NCBI GenBank assembly: GCA_017591395.1
Contig: WEDG01005196.1
Span: 1 to 64,000, forward strand
Length of the DNA stretch: 64,000 nucleotides
Direction: 5' to 3'
Source of the DNA: Schistocephalus solidus
Taxonomy: Eukaryota; Platyhelminthes; Cestoda; Diphyllobothriidea; Diphyllobothriidae
Within the stretch, counting starts at the first letter, position 1, and each line of letters starts with the position of its first letter. Position numbers and translations under genes: made by a program. Below are positions 42,471-54,844 of this stretch, piece by piece. The notes below the pieces were generated by a model, which was not told where the DNA came from, ran no database searches, and saw nothing but the letters and a program-made list of their open reading frames with translations.

Positions 42471-42726
42471 ATATGACATACTGGCATGTAAACAATACGG
42501 TTTTTCAAAGGCGTCTTTCGCCAAATAAACTGAAACTTATGAGGCACGATTGGCCCATGAAAATAAAAAGATCATGTAAACGAACTCCATGGGTCAATCT
42601 GGCGATAAAAATGAGCTTAAAGAAGAAACCAACACTCGGGAAAAAAATCTTGCATCTTCAAGATCCCCTCTCATTTGTCGAATATAAATACCCAAGAAAT
42701 TAATGCCGTAAGTAAACATGGACTGC
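42471..42726 (+). mobile_element. LINE-D 3' end plus flank, duplicated copy 2
   Basis: Nearly identical to 39576-39835, including CTGTATATGACATACTGGCA at the start and GAAATTAATGCCGTAAGTAA at the end. This marks the right-hand end of tandem unit 2. Confidence 0.65.
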
Positions 42727-43605
42727 TAGAACTACCTTCGAGCGTCAACTGACAATAGAAGCCGCAATATTCCGGACAACGTTGAATGCGTCTGCAGAAG
42801 CATTTGCCGAGTAAAAGCAGCAACAAATAAATTTCGTGAACGAATACGGATTTCTAGAAATGCCTTAGAGCGTCGACTAATGACAGAAACCACAATATGT
42901 CACAAGAATCATTCCCGCAGTCAGAAGAAGCCCCAGGAAGAAATTCCAAGTCTGAGAGATAGCCTCGGAAATATAATAAGTAAAGGATAACAGAAAATAC
43001 ACCTATATTCCCAGTTTTTTAAATCACCGTTTACGGTAGAATAATCTGATGACAAACCGGAAGGTGTAATGGGCGAAGATACGGCTCTCATGGAACCCTT
43101 AGCCTTTTCAATCGACAAAGTCAGACGAGACTCAAACAAATCAAGTTAGACAAGTCTTCATGATCGGATGGGATCCCTAGGCTGATACTTCAAAAACTAT
43201 ATACCAAGCTAGCAATGCCTCTCATCTCGGTTCGAGCTGTCAATGAGAACAGGGAACTTGCCTCCGCTCTGAATTCTTCACGCAACGGGTAGTAAAACAG
43301 TGGAATGATCTCCCGCAGTCAGTCGTGGAGGTGACGTACCCAGAGTTTTTCAAGAATCACTTGGATAATTGAATGTCCATTTTTTTTCCCTGAACGATCT
43401 TAACACAAAGTAGTATCATGTCAACTCTAGACATGAATTATATGTAAAAACAATGCTACTTATATTTTGTGAATAGTAATTATATAGTGTACGTTATTAA
43501 GAGTACGTTATCAGATGTGTGTCACACCGGCATGTAAACAATAGGGTTTTCAAAGGAGTTACCTATCATCCTCGCCAAATAAACTGAAACTTATGCGGCA
43601 CATAA
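42727..43605 (+). mobile_element. LINE-D, reverse transcriptase C-terminus and 3' region
   Basis: At 43268-43372 the + strand reads SEFFTQRVVKQWNDLPQSVV and then EFFKNHLDN with a stop at 43370-43372. This is the typical tail of CR1/Jockey reverse transcriptases. The 3' region runs to CCAAATAAACTGAAACTTAT near 43600. Upstream, two divergent 75-base repeats (42697-42775 and 42820-42900, sharing GAGCGTC...ACTGACA and CCGCAATAT/CCACAATAT) are present. The polymerase core is not recognisable. Confidence 0.6.
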
Positions 43606-44919
43606 AATGGTATCTGTTCCGTCCGCCGTTCTTTACTGTTTTTTTGGGGTCTGAGGGAGTTCCCTGGGTGCATCCCCCTTCAATTGTTGGCATTTCATAT
43701 CTGAATGGCTATGCAGAGATCGTAGACAGTCGGGCTGGCGACTTGAAACATGGCGGTAAACATTACCAAAATGAGAGTTAGTGAATAAAGACGCGCTAAA
43801 TATTGGTGCTTTTGAAAAAAAGAATCGGCACTTTAAGATCTGAAACACTGTCCTCAGGATTTGACTTCTGTGCATCAACCCATAAGTCACTTAAACTAGG
43901 CATTGAGGACTTATGCACCTACTGAAAGTAATCTACTGTCTGTACTAGCTGCAATGTCCAATTACTTTACCCAAAGCCATATTCTTTGAAATTTCTCATC
44001 CGTAATGAAAAACACCACCGCGCACTAAGTACTATGGCACTGCGGCCATCTATGATAAAGGGCAACCGGAATTTCCGCGCAAAAGGTTTTAACCATGGAC
44101 AAAAAGTTTACCACTCAACAAATTGAGCGGCACCAGAAAAGTACGTAATGATACTGTGGCATTTAGATTGTATGTAGCACCACGCACCGTCAAGTTTCGT
44201 TTAATAATTTGGATTTTTGTTGGTGCTGCACAAAATAAAAGACAGAAACATGAACATTTAGCACCACCTCTGACGCTGGCAAGCACTATAACCTCGTAAC
44301 TTCCCCGGAGCACACCTATGCGACTACATGAACAGCAACGTGCTTGATCTCTTGCACAAAAAACCCATCGTTTTGGGTGTCGGTCAACGCGATAGAAGTC
44401 GGTCGGTAGTTTGAGAGCTCAGCCGCGTAAGCGTTTGAGGGTTAAAATTCGAAGAATTATCCCAAGTGCTATTGTCATATGCATCAACTCGGTTCAGATT
44501 TGTTTAAAGAACGGCCCTTGAGTCATGATCAAGAGACTGTATACCTATCATAGTACAGATGAACATGCACTGGTCCCGTTTCCTACCCTAGTGAAACCAG
44601 TACCTGCGGCTTCTGCCGAAATGGCTGAGAATCCTCCATTTTATTCTGCTGCGCGAACAACCTCGTTTCATTGACCTGATCCTCACCGAGGTTGTCCACA
44701 TGCACCTACTTCGACGCCTCATTCTCTCCGTTCTTGCCCGTCTCGATGATTGCATTCTTCGGATTTTCCTCGTGCCCACAGTCCTAATCTTGTTCTTGCA
44801 CGTGAGCTGGCTTCCTTGTCATTCGCATCTCAATGCCACTGCATTTCTGATTTTACCATTTCATTTCTTCTCCTGCTCATCTGGCTCCTACAAATTAACC
44901 TCCGTATCTTATTCGTCTT
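43606..44919. other. no recognisable gene
   Basis: About 1.3 kb with short open frames on both strands, none with a familiar motif. The sequence becomes pyrimidine-rich toward 44920. Confidence 0.4.
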
Positions 44920-45065
44920 CTTCTTCTCCTCCTCCTCCTCCTCCTCCTCATCCTCCTCCTCCTCCTCCTCCTCCTCCTCCTCCTCCTCCTCCTCCTCCTC
45001 CTCCTCCTCCTCCCTCCTCCTCCTCCTCCTCCTCCTCCTCCTCCTCTTCCTCCTCCTCCTCCTAA
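44920..45065 (+). repeat. TCC trinucleotide repeat, about 145 bp
   Basis: An almost uninterrupted (TCC)n tract with a few TCA and TTCC interruptions, inside a longer pyrimidine-rich region (44880-45500). Open frames of polyserine, polyproline or polyglutamate through it are artefacts of the repeat. Confidence 0.9.
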
Positions 45066-46119
45066 TCCTCCTACTCATTCGCCTCCTCCCACTCATTCTC
45101 CTCCTCTGCCGCCGCAACCGCCGTTGCTGTTTCCTCGTCAAAGTCCTCTTCCATCACGTCCGGTTCTCTCCTGATACTGCTAGTCCATCTAACCCTTCTC
45201 CTTAAATACCACTTGCTCCCTAATTCTCGTGCTTCTCAATAACCTCCTTCTGAACATTATCATCTTCGTCCTTGTCGTCCTTCCCTATCACCTCATCTCC
45301 ACAGTTGACATTTTACCATTCATTGTTCCATCTTACTCCTAATCCTGCTTCTCATAACCTCCTTAAAAACCAACCGGAAATCCCTTTCCCTCATCTAAAT
45401 CCAACTTCTAGTAAGTCCCATTTAAGCCTCCAACAACTGCTTCCCTGATCTCTTCATCCTCCTGCGCATCCGCCTGACTTGTCCTTCTTTTTTAAAATTA
45501 AAACATCCTCCAAGTGCTTATCCTACTCCGATATTAATTTACCCTTACCAGCCTCTTCCTGGCCATCCACCTACTCTTCGTTCTCCCAAGCCTTCTCATC
45601 GCCCAGCCCTCTTGTTACTCAGACCACTGAATTCCGATAAATTACAGTGGGAAAGGGAGGATTTGGAGAGGTCGGGACAGGAGAAATAATCAAGTTCACG
45701 GTCTAAATGTCGCAAATACAGGCAGTTTTCCACTAGTGGACGTTTTGAGGATCATGAGGAATCATCATCAGCAGTGCTTTGCATGCGTATTTACTTGCTT
45801 TGTCTGCCCTGTCATTAGGCTTACACACCCGCTTCAGCGATCAACGCCGCCACCGCTGACTCATCGCGCCTGGCAACCTTTGTCTCACGCTCTTGGTCGA
45901 TCCGCGCCTGGCGCCGCCCGCATTGTCCTTCTGTTCACCTTACACTCCAGGTCGGTTCGCTGCTGGAGCTGCGAGCTACTTGGCCCTAGCCCCCTCGAGA
46001 ACTCGTAGCCAATCAAACTGCACCAGTTCAATGATTGGCTGCAGGCGACAGAAGACACAGGGTTTGAGTCAGGGAATCTCAACAGAAGTAGAGGTGAATG
46101 TTCGCATTCCAGGTGTGTG
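45066..46119. other. pyrimidine-rich then GC-rich sequence without recognised gene
   Basis: Pyrimidine-biased to about 45600, then more GC-rich (45830-46090). The latter may belong to the 3' end of the neighbouring minus-strand Penelope-like element, but no shared copy supports that. Confidence 0.35.
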
Positions 46120-47670
46120 CATAAGTTAACAAGAAGGTTGTTCGATCACCGCAATCATGGCTTCATAAGTCTGAGTTTTCGAAATCTTACTGGAGTCCAT
46201 CGTCAGAGCTAGAAACGGCAAAAATCGAACAACAGTTATAGGGAGTAGGGGCCCATCAGACGCCAGTGGCGCCAGTCCGGAGGTGACTATGCAGGGCCCT
46301 GCATGATGGCGCCAGATCGATAAATCGATTGACCGAGTTATCATCGGACACCCAGTCTCCAATAAATTCTCGGCATGTCCTGCATCTGGCGTGGGCGATT
46401 ATCTTCGTGGCTGCGTAGTTAAGCTCCTGACGTGTTTCGTAGGTGTGGACAGCCACTTGTGATAAGCCGTTATCCCATCTCAGCCAGCTTATGCTCGTGT
46501 ATGCCCGATCCAAGCATACCTCCAGTCTGTCCTATGTACTTACGGCAACAGTTTTGACACGGGATGCGCTACACTACCCAGACTGCTCATTAGGATTTAA
46601 TCTGTCCTATATTCTCATGACCCTGCTGCGCATGGTAGCTTTGGGTCGGTGTGCAATTCCGACACAAAGTCCCGCAACAATGCGCTCGGTCGCTTCTGAC
46701 ATCGCATGCCATATCGTAGGGGTTGGTTCTGGTTGGGTGCTCCAGGGGGCGAACACGTAGGCATAGGCTTATGAACGCCTTCGGAAAGCCGTTCCGCATA
46801 AACTGGTCGCGGAGGTAACGGGCCTCACATGCTTTTTCCACCGGGATGCTGCAATGAGTCTGGATGCGTTTGAACAGTGCTCTCACACAGCTTCGTTTGT
46901 GCGCCACCGGATGGTTGCTGCGAAAATTTAGAAGCTGTGTGGTTTTCGTCGCTTTCCTGTAGACAGCCGTTTCTATTTCGCCGTTGGGACGTCGCCGTTC
47001 TTTTTCTTCTTCCCTCGTGAATTTTATATCTGGGAAGATCGAGTTAAGGTGATCGTGGAAATGCTGCAGAAACTTCCTCTTGACGATAACAAATGTGACG
47101 CCAAACTTAACGGCGCAAAAAGATAGACTGATCTTGGGTGAAAGAGATCTTTTCCAGCTCTTGTAGGATCAATTCTGCCACTAAACCGGAAATTGGGGAG
47201 CCCATTGGAGTTCCTTTGGCCTGCTAACTGGTTTCTCTGGCAAAGGTGAAGTAGGTCTTTTGAAAAAATTCGAACAGCCTCATAAGGTGTTCAAGTTTGA
47301 GAGAACTCTGCGTGTCGTCGTATGATTCCTCAAGTTTCCTACGCAAGACTTCTTGTGCTTAACTCGGCGGGATGGGTGTGAATAAGGACGTCACGTCAAA
47401 AGAGATCATCATTTCGTCCGATTGAATCCACCGCCGTTGGTGGTCTGCCAGGAATCGCGAGACTGAACGAACTGAGGTAGTCGAATTGTTTTGGCGGAAT
47501 TTCCCATTCGAGAACATCCATTTTGCCAGGTTATAGGTGGGGCAGTGGAACATTTGGTTTATTGATCTTTGGTGGACCATAGAAGCAAGCCCGAGCAGTA
47601 TCCGTTGGTTTCATTTGGCACCGTTCGCTTTCCATCTGTAGTTTATATTCAGTATCCGTGCTTCAAATGG
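46120..47670 (-). mobile_element. Penelope-like element with reverse transcriptase and GIY-YIG endonuclease
   Basis: Read on the minus strand: FYGPPKINKPNVPLPHL (first reverse transcriptase block, near 47580), DEMMISFDVTSLFTPIPPS (motif A, near 47360-47420), ETSYxKAKGTPMGSPISGLV-like block with AELILQELE near 47170-47240, a linker with FMRNGFPKAFISLCLRV, then the GIY-YIG domain (CQNCCRKYIGQTGG, HEHKLAEMG near 46500-46570; LSQVAVHTYETRQELNYAAT near 46430). The order, polymerase then GIY-YIG, is the Penelope-like arrangement. Several stops and at least three frameshifts. The YADD-containing block is not readable. Confidence 0.85.
46256..46620 (-). pseudogene. GIY-YIG endonuclease domain of the Penelope-like element
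   Basis: KYIGQTGG corresponds to the YIG half of the motif; the CxxC pair (CQNCC) before it is typical of this retroelement group. The second half (46256-46513) is in another frame: VAVHTYETRQELNYAATKII. Similar text is present in the intron 6 fragment at 24430-25250, so both belong to one family. Nickase activity is known for the family, not shown here. Confidence 0.7.
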
Positions 47671-48625
47671 ACTGTGTCGTCACGTCAACCCTCAAAGACA
47701 GTCGACAGAGGTGACGGGAAATGAAAAGTCCCTTGTTCAAAAAATAGCAAGTTAAATTATAAATTTGCATAAGCTTATGCTAATCTGCTTGGATTCCCAT
47801 GACAGAAGCTGAATATGGATTGCAGCGAGCATGAACTGCTTCCAAATTATGGACTCACAGCGCATGTAGTAGCCAAAAGCAAATTTTCCATTTTTCAGTT
47901 CGCGGATATGACACCCAGTCGAGCTGCACTGTTTCGACACCTAAAATTCATGCCTAAAGGGCAAATGTTTAACCAGCGTACTCTACTTTGCTTAAACTAA
48001 ATCGCTCATCAGCAGTTGTGATGTAGGCGTGATCACCTCATGATTCGAACCTGCTTATCTGTCAGGTCTGAGAGCCCGGTTCGATTTGCAGACAGCCTTC
48101 GATGAGAGCGACCTGGTTGGTCGGCCCCCTATTCCTCCCGGAGACCATTCTATTAAATGGTGCTTCAAAGACCACCTGCGCGCTTTTGCTGGAAATTCTG
48201 ACCAAGGAGCAATTTCCACTCATGTTTCATGTACAAAATAGGGCGTATCTGGTTTGCTCATCTGAGTAAAAAATTCTCGATTGAAACCACACAGATTGCG
48301 TTCGGGTTAATTTATTGTACTTCATTGACATGGGATGTTAATATTTTTCCTCATGGGGCAGAAGGAGGTTTAGGTGTAACAAATGCACAAAATCAAGCTG
48401 CTCGGAAAGTTAACAGCATTCAGCAGCAATTTAATGGTGGTTGCCAGCTGCGGACGGTTGTTGCTACCAATCGTCATTGTAAAAACAACTCCAATTTTAG
48501 GGTTATTATGAGGTAAGATAATTTGAAAAGTTGCAGTTTGTACATGTTGAAAATAATCAAGGTGGTATGGCAACCGTTGGGAAGTTCAATACAAAGAAAC
48601 GCCTTGGGGTTCACAGATGGTTGGA
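47671..48625. other. no recognised gene
   Basis: Contains the region upstream of the Penelope-like reverse transcriptase and about 900 bp of unassigned sequence. Short frames only. Confidence 0.35.
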
Positions 48626-48630
48626 GTCTA

Positions 48631-48908
48631 AAAAAGAGTGAGCATCAAAGCAGAGTGGAAGGCGGGAGCTCCAGTGAACGAATTGGGTGTGAACATGGGG
48701 GCTCTGACACTGCACTTCATTGCATTGGATGTGTTCAGAATTTCCAACAAAACTGACCCTGTAAGCATTGAGGCATGGTTGCATCCTTTCGTCGCTGGAA
48801 CGAAGAAACTGCATTCAACACTTAAACGTTTGGTCAACGTTGGCTCGCAGAAACTGGTAGATTGTTTTAGACACGAGTAGCTGAACACACGGCAGCAACA
48901 ATGACTGG
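48631..48908 (+). repeat. mosaic repeat, + oriented copy
   Basis: 48673-48840 is nearly identical to the reverse complement of 49300-49470. The next 64 bases (48841-48904) are identical to 50497-50560 in direct orientation. The front edge (48631-48672) resembles 49020-49065. The + strand stays open for 80 codons across the join (LGVNMGALTLHFIALDVFRI ... RLVNVGSQKLVDCF). I do not recognise the peptide. Confidence 0.75.
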
Positions 48909-48926
48909 CTGACGAGGGCTTATAAG

Positions 48927-49072
48927 CTAGAAATGGCCATTCCATTCTCCCTTGTCTTTGCTGGCCATATTCATCAGCCTCTTCTTCGACAAGCCACTGT
49001 GTGGGAGTTGGCGGTGCTCGAGAGTGAGCCTCAAGGCAGAACGGAACGCGTGAATTCTGTTAGCGATCGGTG
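48927..49072 (+). other. possible small exon, low support
   Basis: ATG near 48930 opens 47 codons starting MAIPFSLVFAGHIHQPL with a hydrophobic beginning, followed by GTGAGT, a good donor. No downstream exon is recognised, so this is only a candidate. Confidence 0.15.
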
Positions 49073-49299
49073 AGTGTTCATCAATGAATGCAAAACCATA
49101 TCTATCGTTCTTCGTATAGAGCACGTGCCTGCAGTTGCCAAGGTTCGGGTTAGTGCTGGGCAAACATGTAAAAAGGGCATGATTGAATTATATGGTGAAA
49201 TATTTAGGGGAGATACACAAGGATAAATTACCGTAAATGTAGAGGTTCACTATTTTGACCTGATCAGCCAAGGTCTTTAATTCCAAAACATACGACCAA

Positions 49300-49627
49300 C
49301 GTTGACCAAACGTTTAAGTGTTGAATGCAGGTTCTTCGTACCAGCGACGAAAGGATGCAACCATGCCTCAATGCTTACAGGGTCAGTTTTGTTGGAAATT
49401 CTGAACACATCCAATGCAATGAAGTGCAGTGTCAGAGCCCCCATGTTCACACCCAATTCGTTCACAACATTATTTATCTGGAGCTGGTAAACCCATTCCC
49501 TTAGCTTTCGTCTCTCACACTGCATGCAACAGACGGTTTTGATAGCATAAATGCTACCCCTGATTTCTGGAGTGTATAGCCTAAGAGATACAACTACCAA
49601 GGTATCATTAACTAGGATATGTTTCAA
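49300..49627 (-). repeat. mosaic repeat, minus copy with 116-codon frame
   Basis: 49300-49470 (minus strand) duplicates 48673-48840. The minus strand is open for 116 codons (49277-49627), with a part not found in the + copy: TPEIRGSIYAIKTVCCMQCE, then the shared LGVNMGALTLHFIALDVFRI block. The frame of the shared block is open in both copies. Function unknown. Confidence 0.7.
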
Positions 49628-50496
49628 CTTATCTTAGGTTAATATAATTGACAGTATCCGGTATATCTATCTGAGTGCTTAGTTGTGTAAACAACTGGTC
49701 GATCGAAACCCCGCAATTGCCTATCGGGGTAATTCATTATAGTTGACTGGTTTAGGATGTTAGATTGTTTCTTTATGGAAACCCGTGTAGCAATAACACA
49801 TTAACGTGGAACACTTGCATTGCATGTCATTGGATACCTCATGTATATTTAAAACTTCATAACGCCTTAGGATGAATAGAAATGCAATCTGATGTCAAGA
49901 TTAGTAACGATTGTAAAGTTCTGACCGAATATAAGACGGTGTTTTTCCTGCCGCCTGCCTCATTAACTATGTTATCTTCGAGATTTGGAAACAGCCTCAT
50001 GCCAACTTCCAAACAGTGCGGAACAAGAAGTCATTTAAACTGAGGTTCTAAAGTAACCAGTGTGGGAAGATAACTTTTATACGAGAAACTATTGGTTAAA
50101 AGATAATGGTTAATATTTCACGGATCGTAAGCCTATTTGCCTCAAAAACACTGAACTGAACTGATGATTTTCTGTGTCCCGTACAGAAAAAGTCATCACT
50201 TCGTCTGTAGCTCAAGGTCAGCCAAGTATCAAATTAAATTGACTATAAGCTAAAAAAATCCCGCACACGTTTGATCTCGGATGGTCAGTTAGTCCAAAAC
50301 TGGCCTTCTTGTTGTCCTCAAGACCAAAGACCTCAGGAGCGAAGTTACTTTTAGGAAGATTACGTAACAAGGTAAAATTCCGAACGTTGTACTTCCCAAT
50401 TCAACCATGAGACAAATATGGCCATGCTCTGTAAATCCCAGTTTGAACATTCACATTCATTTATCAGATCTGGTGCAGTTGCGGATAAACAAACTG
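49628..50496. other. no recognised feature
   Basis: AT-rich, short frames only, between parts of the mosaic repeat. Confidence 0.4.
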
Positions 50497-50560
50497 GCTC
50501 GCAGAAACTGGTAGATTGTTTTAGACACGAGTAGCTGAACACACGGCAGCAACAATGACA
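50497..50560 (+). repeat. 64-bp module, second direct copy
   Basis: Identical by eye to 48841-48904 (GGCTCGCAGAAACTGGTAGA ... CAGCAACAATGAC) but with unrelated flanks on both sides. It is therefore a separately moving or shuffled piece. Confidence 0.75.
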
Positions 50561-53150
50561 CCACTTCTCAGGTCATGACCCATTCGACATGACTCGACCG
50601 CATATTCATTTGGATGAGACCGAAATTCTCGCGAGAGTTGACAATCGCGTGAACCACGAGTTGCTTGAGTTACGGTTCACCGGTTCGTACTCAGTTAACA
50701 AAGGTCAGTGACTCACCCAGCCCACAGCGCGTGCTGAGACCTAGTTTGATCATTAATCACTCCGAGAGTGCACAGAAAAACATATTTTCCAAAGCAAATT
50801 TCGGTGAGCCAGGGGACCGTGCAATCATCACGACAACCTCCAACACGAATGATGCGACTTCGCCGATTACCGGCTTGCATGCACAGAAATTTTGCGTTTT
50901 ACCGCCGATCGCTTGTCCCTTCCGTTTCGCTTTGACGGAGTAGTTCCCCGGTCGAGCTTAATGGTTCGAGTTGCCAACTTTCATGTTTGTGAGTTTTATC
51001 GATAATATAAAGTAATGTCATGATCTGCGTGAATGAGCAAAAACACTCCAGAACTCCCGTGTACCAGTAATTATTATTGATCCAATTTTATTATAACGAG
51101 TGAATAAACACCGTGTAACCCATAATCCTTGATTTGTGAAGTTGATTATATTCGCTTTTCGGGATTGGCTTCTGTAAGACTCTATAAAGGAACAAATCAG
51201 AGAAAATCGCAAGGACCAAGGTGATCTGCCGAGAAAAGACGTAATACGTCAATTAACATAACACCTACTTGTTAATCTAAATCCCGTTTTCGCACATTTA
51301 TAATTTTCACATTTTTCGTGCAGTAACAATCATATTTAATTTTTGAACCACAAGGATGACTTATGACATATTATATTCCTGTGACGTCCCTATCAGCGCA
51401 ATGAAGCAAAAGTCTGCTTGCCTTGGTCAAACGCATCTAAGACCATGTAAAAACGGAAGAAAAACTACCAAGTCTTGTGAAACGGTGTTGGAATATACAC
51501 TTTCGTTTAGGCTGCTTGACGACGGCCATACTTTACGTTGCGCTTAATCTAGAGGAAGATTTATGTGCAAAAATCGAAAAAGACTATTTTCAATAGTAAT
51601 TTGGCTTTTTCTGCTTTAGTCACTCGTTTAATTGCATGGAAAGGCTCCCTATACATTTTTAACTTCAGTTTACTCAACCAGGTCAATTTTTCACATTTTC
51701 ATAATCCGTACCTATTCTAAAAAAATAAGCATTTAAAGACAATGTTAGGTTAATTTGTAAACCACTAAAAGCCATATATTTCCTAACAATCGGTTCTTTA
51801 TTGATGTAACATTTTTGGTGGACGCAGTGTGCGCTGATTTCGCAAAACGGGCCGTAACTTTTGAAATCCATCAGATTTAATGAGTTAGGACATCTACTGT
51901 AGCTTCGAACCTATCCTAATCTTATTTCCTATAAACATATGCTTTATATCGGGTATTCGGTTGGGTGAACAGTGATCAGTTAAATTATCCTTCTGCACAA
52001 AGTGTCTTGACACTGACTGCCGATATTTCGATACCGAGAGAATATCAACCGTGTTCATAAAAATGCATGATTTATGAGGTCGGTATATGCGCTTTCCTAA
52101 GTAATTTAACTTTAATCAGGTGAGTAGAATGTGAGCCAAATAAGAGATTTAAAGGCTGTAATGCGAGCAAACCACTACTAGACTTCTTAAGTTACGGTCA
52201 TATTCTGTTTTATGACAAAGAAGTTTAATCGAAATCCATATGGAGGCTTGTGCCAACAAATGCGAAAGGTAAGGATATTTTGTAAAATAGCGGATGAGTA
52301 CCAGGGAGGCCAGCGAATGAATTATTATATCCGCCTTTGAAATGCAAGCGGATGGAAAATGGTACCATCTTTACGAAACTTTGGACTTTGTTTAACTTCA
52401 GGCTATGTCTGTGTCACTTTTGGTAAACTGGTACGTCAGTAGGAGTTGAGAACATATTTTCCAATAGCTAAAGTGTGTCAAGTTAACTTTGTTTCCAATT
52501 TACCCTGCCAACTGTCCTTCCCCCATATCTGTATCTAGCCCCGTAAATGATGGTAACTAACACTGCCAATAAAATTGGAATTATCAACCACTCGATTATG
52601 ATTGACCGGGAACTCATTAAAGTAAGCGAAGACGCCTGTCATGCTAGTGGTACCTGCCACTTAATTGGGTACGTGATCCATAATAAGTATGGCTTATATA
52701 TACTGCACATCTGTATGATCACATTCTCAAAGTCGTAATGTCTGCGGACACGGATGCGACCATCTAGCTAAACAAACATTGTCCTTGTTCCAGTCATCTT
52801 TGGTTATTCTCTACAACTATCTTCTGGAAGTGCTTTTCGCAAACATATCTACTGTTCAGGGAGTCTGTAGTTCTGAAAAAGCCACAAGGTCAAGTACATG
52901 CTACTTCCTGCATTTTTCTTTCATATTACTGCAAATATCTATAGATAGGCGATTTCAAGAATGTGCAGGGACCATAAAAGTCTATCATGTTTCCTGGTAT
53001 ACTTTTAAATGATGAAGTTCAAGTTTAAAAAATTGACAAAATAGTACAGGTAAGAAAATTAGTAATTTTTCAAAAAGTGAATGCTGTGCTTTGAAAAAAC
53101 CACATAGAAATTCATGCGACATTATTTGCAAATAGTGTAAACTACACAAA
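50561..53150. other. no recognised gene
   Basis: About 2.6 kb of AT-rich sequence. Open frames up to about 90 codons, none with a domain I recognise, and no match to the repeats named here. Confidence 0.4.
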
Positions 53151-54830
53151 ATTTTCTTCCCTCTTCCTTTTATTTTTCCTGCCTCTCAACGAGGATAATG
53201 AATGCAATGTAATTGTGTTCCAATGCGGAGTAAAGGGGCAGGCATCCCTAACCCGAGAACAAAGACCACGTCGCCAGAGATGAGCGGAGCGAAAAGCCTG
53301 CGAGGCAGCTTCATGCCAGCGAGCTCCGTCCACTGGCCGAGCGGGCACCGGGCGTCTGGCGGTAAAAACTGTTCAACAAGGTTGAGATACTCCTCCCTAG
53401 CATTGCATCCACCGGATTATTCCTCTGAAGTCTGCCGCCGCTAGGCTAAAAGTCAAAATTCTGCACTGCTGTCTGTGGTCACCGCCTCCCGCCAGTTCTG
53501 TCAGAACTTCACGGATACAAACCGGGAGGAGCCATCGCCACCGGCAAAAACGAAGACCCGATTGTCGCCGGGCAAGCAGGCAGACAGACAGAAGCTCGGC
53601 TCACCCTCTTCTCCCGCAGATCGTGTAGTATGCACCAGCGGTTCAGCGCTGCTGACGAAGAGTGAAAACAACTACGATAAGCAACTACGATACGCAACTA
53701 TGCTACGCAACGAGTGTTCTCACCTATGCTGAGTAGCTTCATATACTCCACAACAGGCGAGGTATGTTCAGGTGTCCCCATCCTTGAAGCATCCACCAAA
53801 AACGCCAATCAGCACCTTCCTTCCTGGTGCCAACGCCATTCTCTCCCACCAAGAACTCCTCGATAGACGTTAAGCCGCCTGCTGCGCAGTCTGCTCTCCA
53901 ACTAAGAATATACTCTCTGTAGTAGTGCGGCGCGCAAAGAACACAAAATGCCGATCAGATGAGAGTTAAAGGTTCCTAAAAATATGACGAATGGTAAAGA
54001 ATACACTCCTCATTCGTGGTACATGGTAGAAGTTGACATTGAAATCAAAAAAAATTGGTTCCGCAGTATCTGTCCCTGATTTCATTTTCACGTGTTCAAC
54101 TTACTTCCTTCGGTCACCTGCTTTCCCGGACATCGGTCCGGGTCCTTTGCCTCCTCGTGCATGGGAGGAAGGGATAGTTTTCCCTTAGATCCAGCGAGTC
54201 TCACTTAACACATTTATAGTGAATTTTAATCACCCTTACCTTCTTTGTTTGCTTTTTCCAAGTGTTCTGTTTCCTCGTTCCGTCCCACTCATAAAATCAC
54301 TTTTACCGGCGATCCTCAGTCAGTGTTAGACATCAAACGGTACTTTTAATTTGGCAAAGACGTAAGAAAATAGGTGCCTTCCATTATTCACCCGCCCAAA
54401 CCCGTATTAGTGACTGTCTCTCTGCTAAGGGGCACGAGTGAGAATCAAAAACGTCAGGTTAATAAAATTCTTCCTCCAGCGATCGCCTCTAACTCTTCAT
54501 AACTGCTACCTGGAACTCGCTGTTTCGCTTTCATTGACCTATCCTGTTTGTAAATTTTAACGTGAACGTGGATTGCCTGCAGCGCCAAGCAACTTCACCA
54601 TCCGAGCCACTAGCACACTTCCGCATGAAAATAATAAAGTTGAGCAATATTAACATACGCACACTTGGCGTTATTCTGGAATATTGGATGAGATTTCAGC
54701 AAGTGCTCACGAAACTGCGAAGTTGTCTGCTACCACTGGCTCTCCTCTTCGACCTCATAACAAGCGTACACCCATAGTGAAATAGCAGCAAAAACCTGCT
54801 TCTCGGAACTCAGGAGAAATTATCGCTTCG
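53151..54830. other. GC-richer block then AT-rich sequence; no gene recognised
   Basis: 53200-53900 has a higher GC content than its neighbours and short overlapping frames on both strands, with a small AACTACGATA/AACTACGATACGC repetition near 53665-53700. It might be an LTR or an unidentified element. The remainder to 54830 shows nothing. Confidence 0.3.
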
Positions 54831-54844
54831 TATCAACGTGGAGT

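Noticed and set aside
44700..45205. Open frames of polyproline, polyserine, polyleucine and polyglutamate
   Set aside because: They are all translations of one TCC simple repeat in different frames and strands.
48005..48110. Possible tRNA gene (TTCGAACC and GGTTCGATTT motifs)
   Set aside because: The motifs point in opposite directions and no A box lies at the right distance, so no cloverleaf is supported.
53142..53732. Overlapping frames in a GC-rich block as a gene
   Set aside because: Frames of similar length occur on both strands, as expected from GC-rich sequence with few stops; no conserved domain seen.
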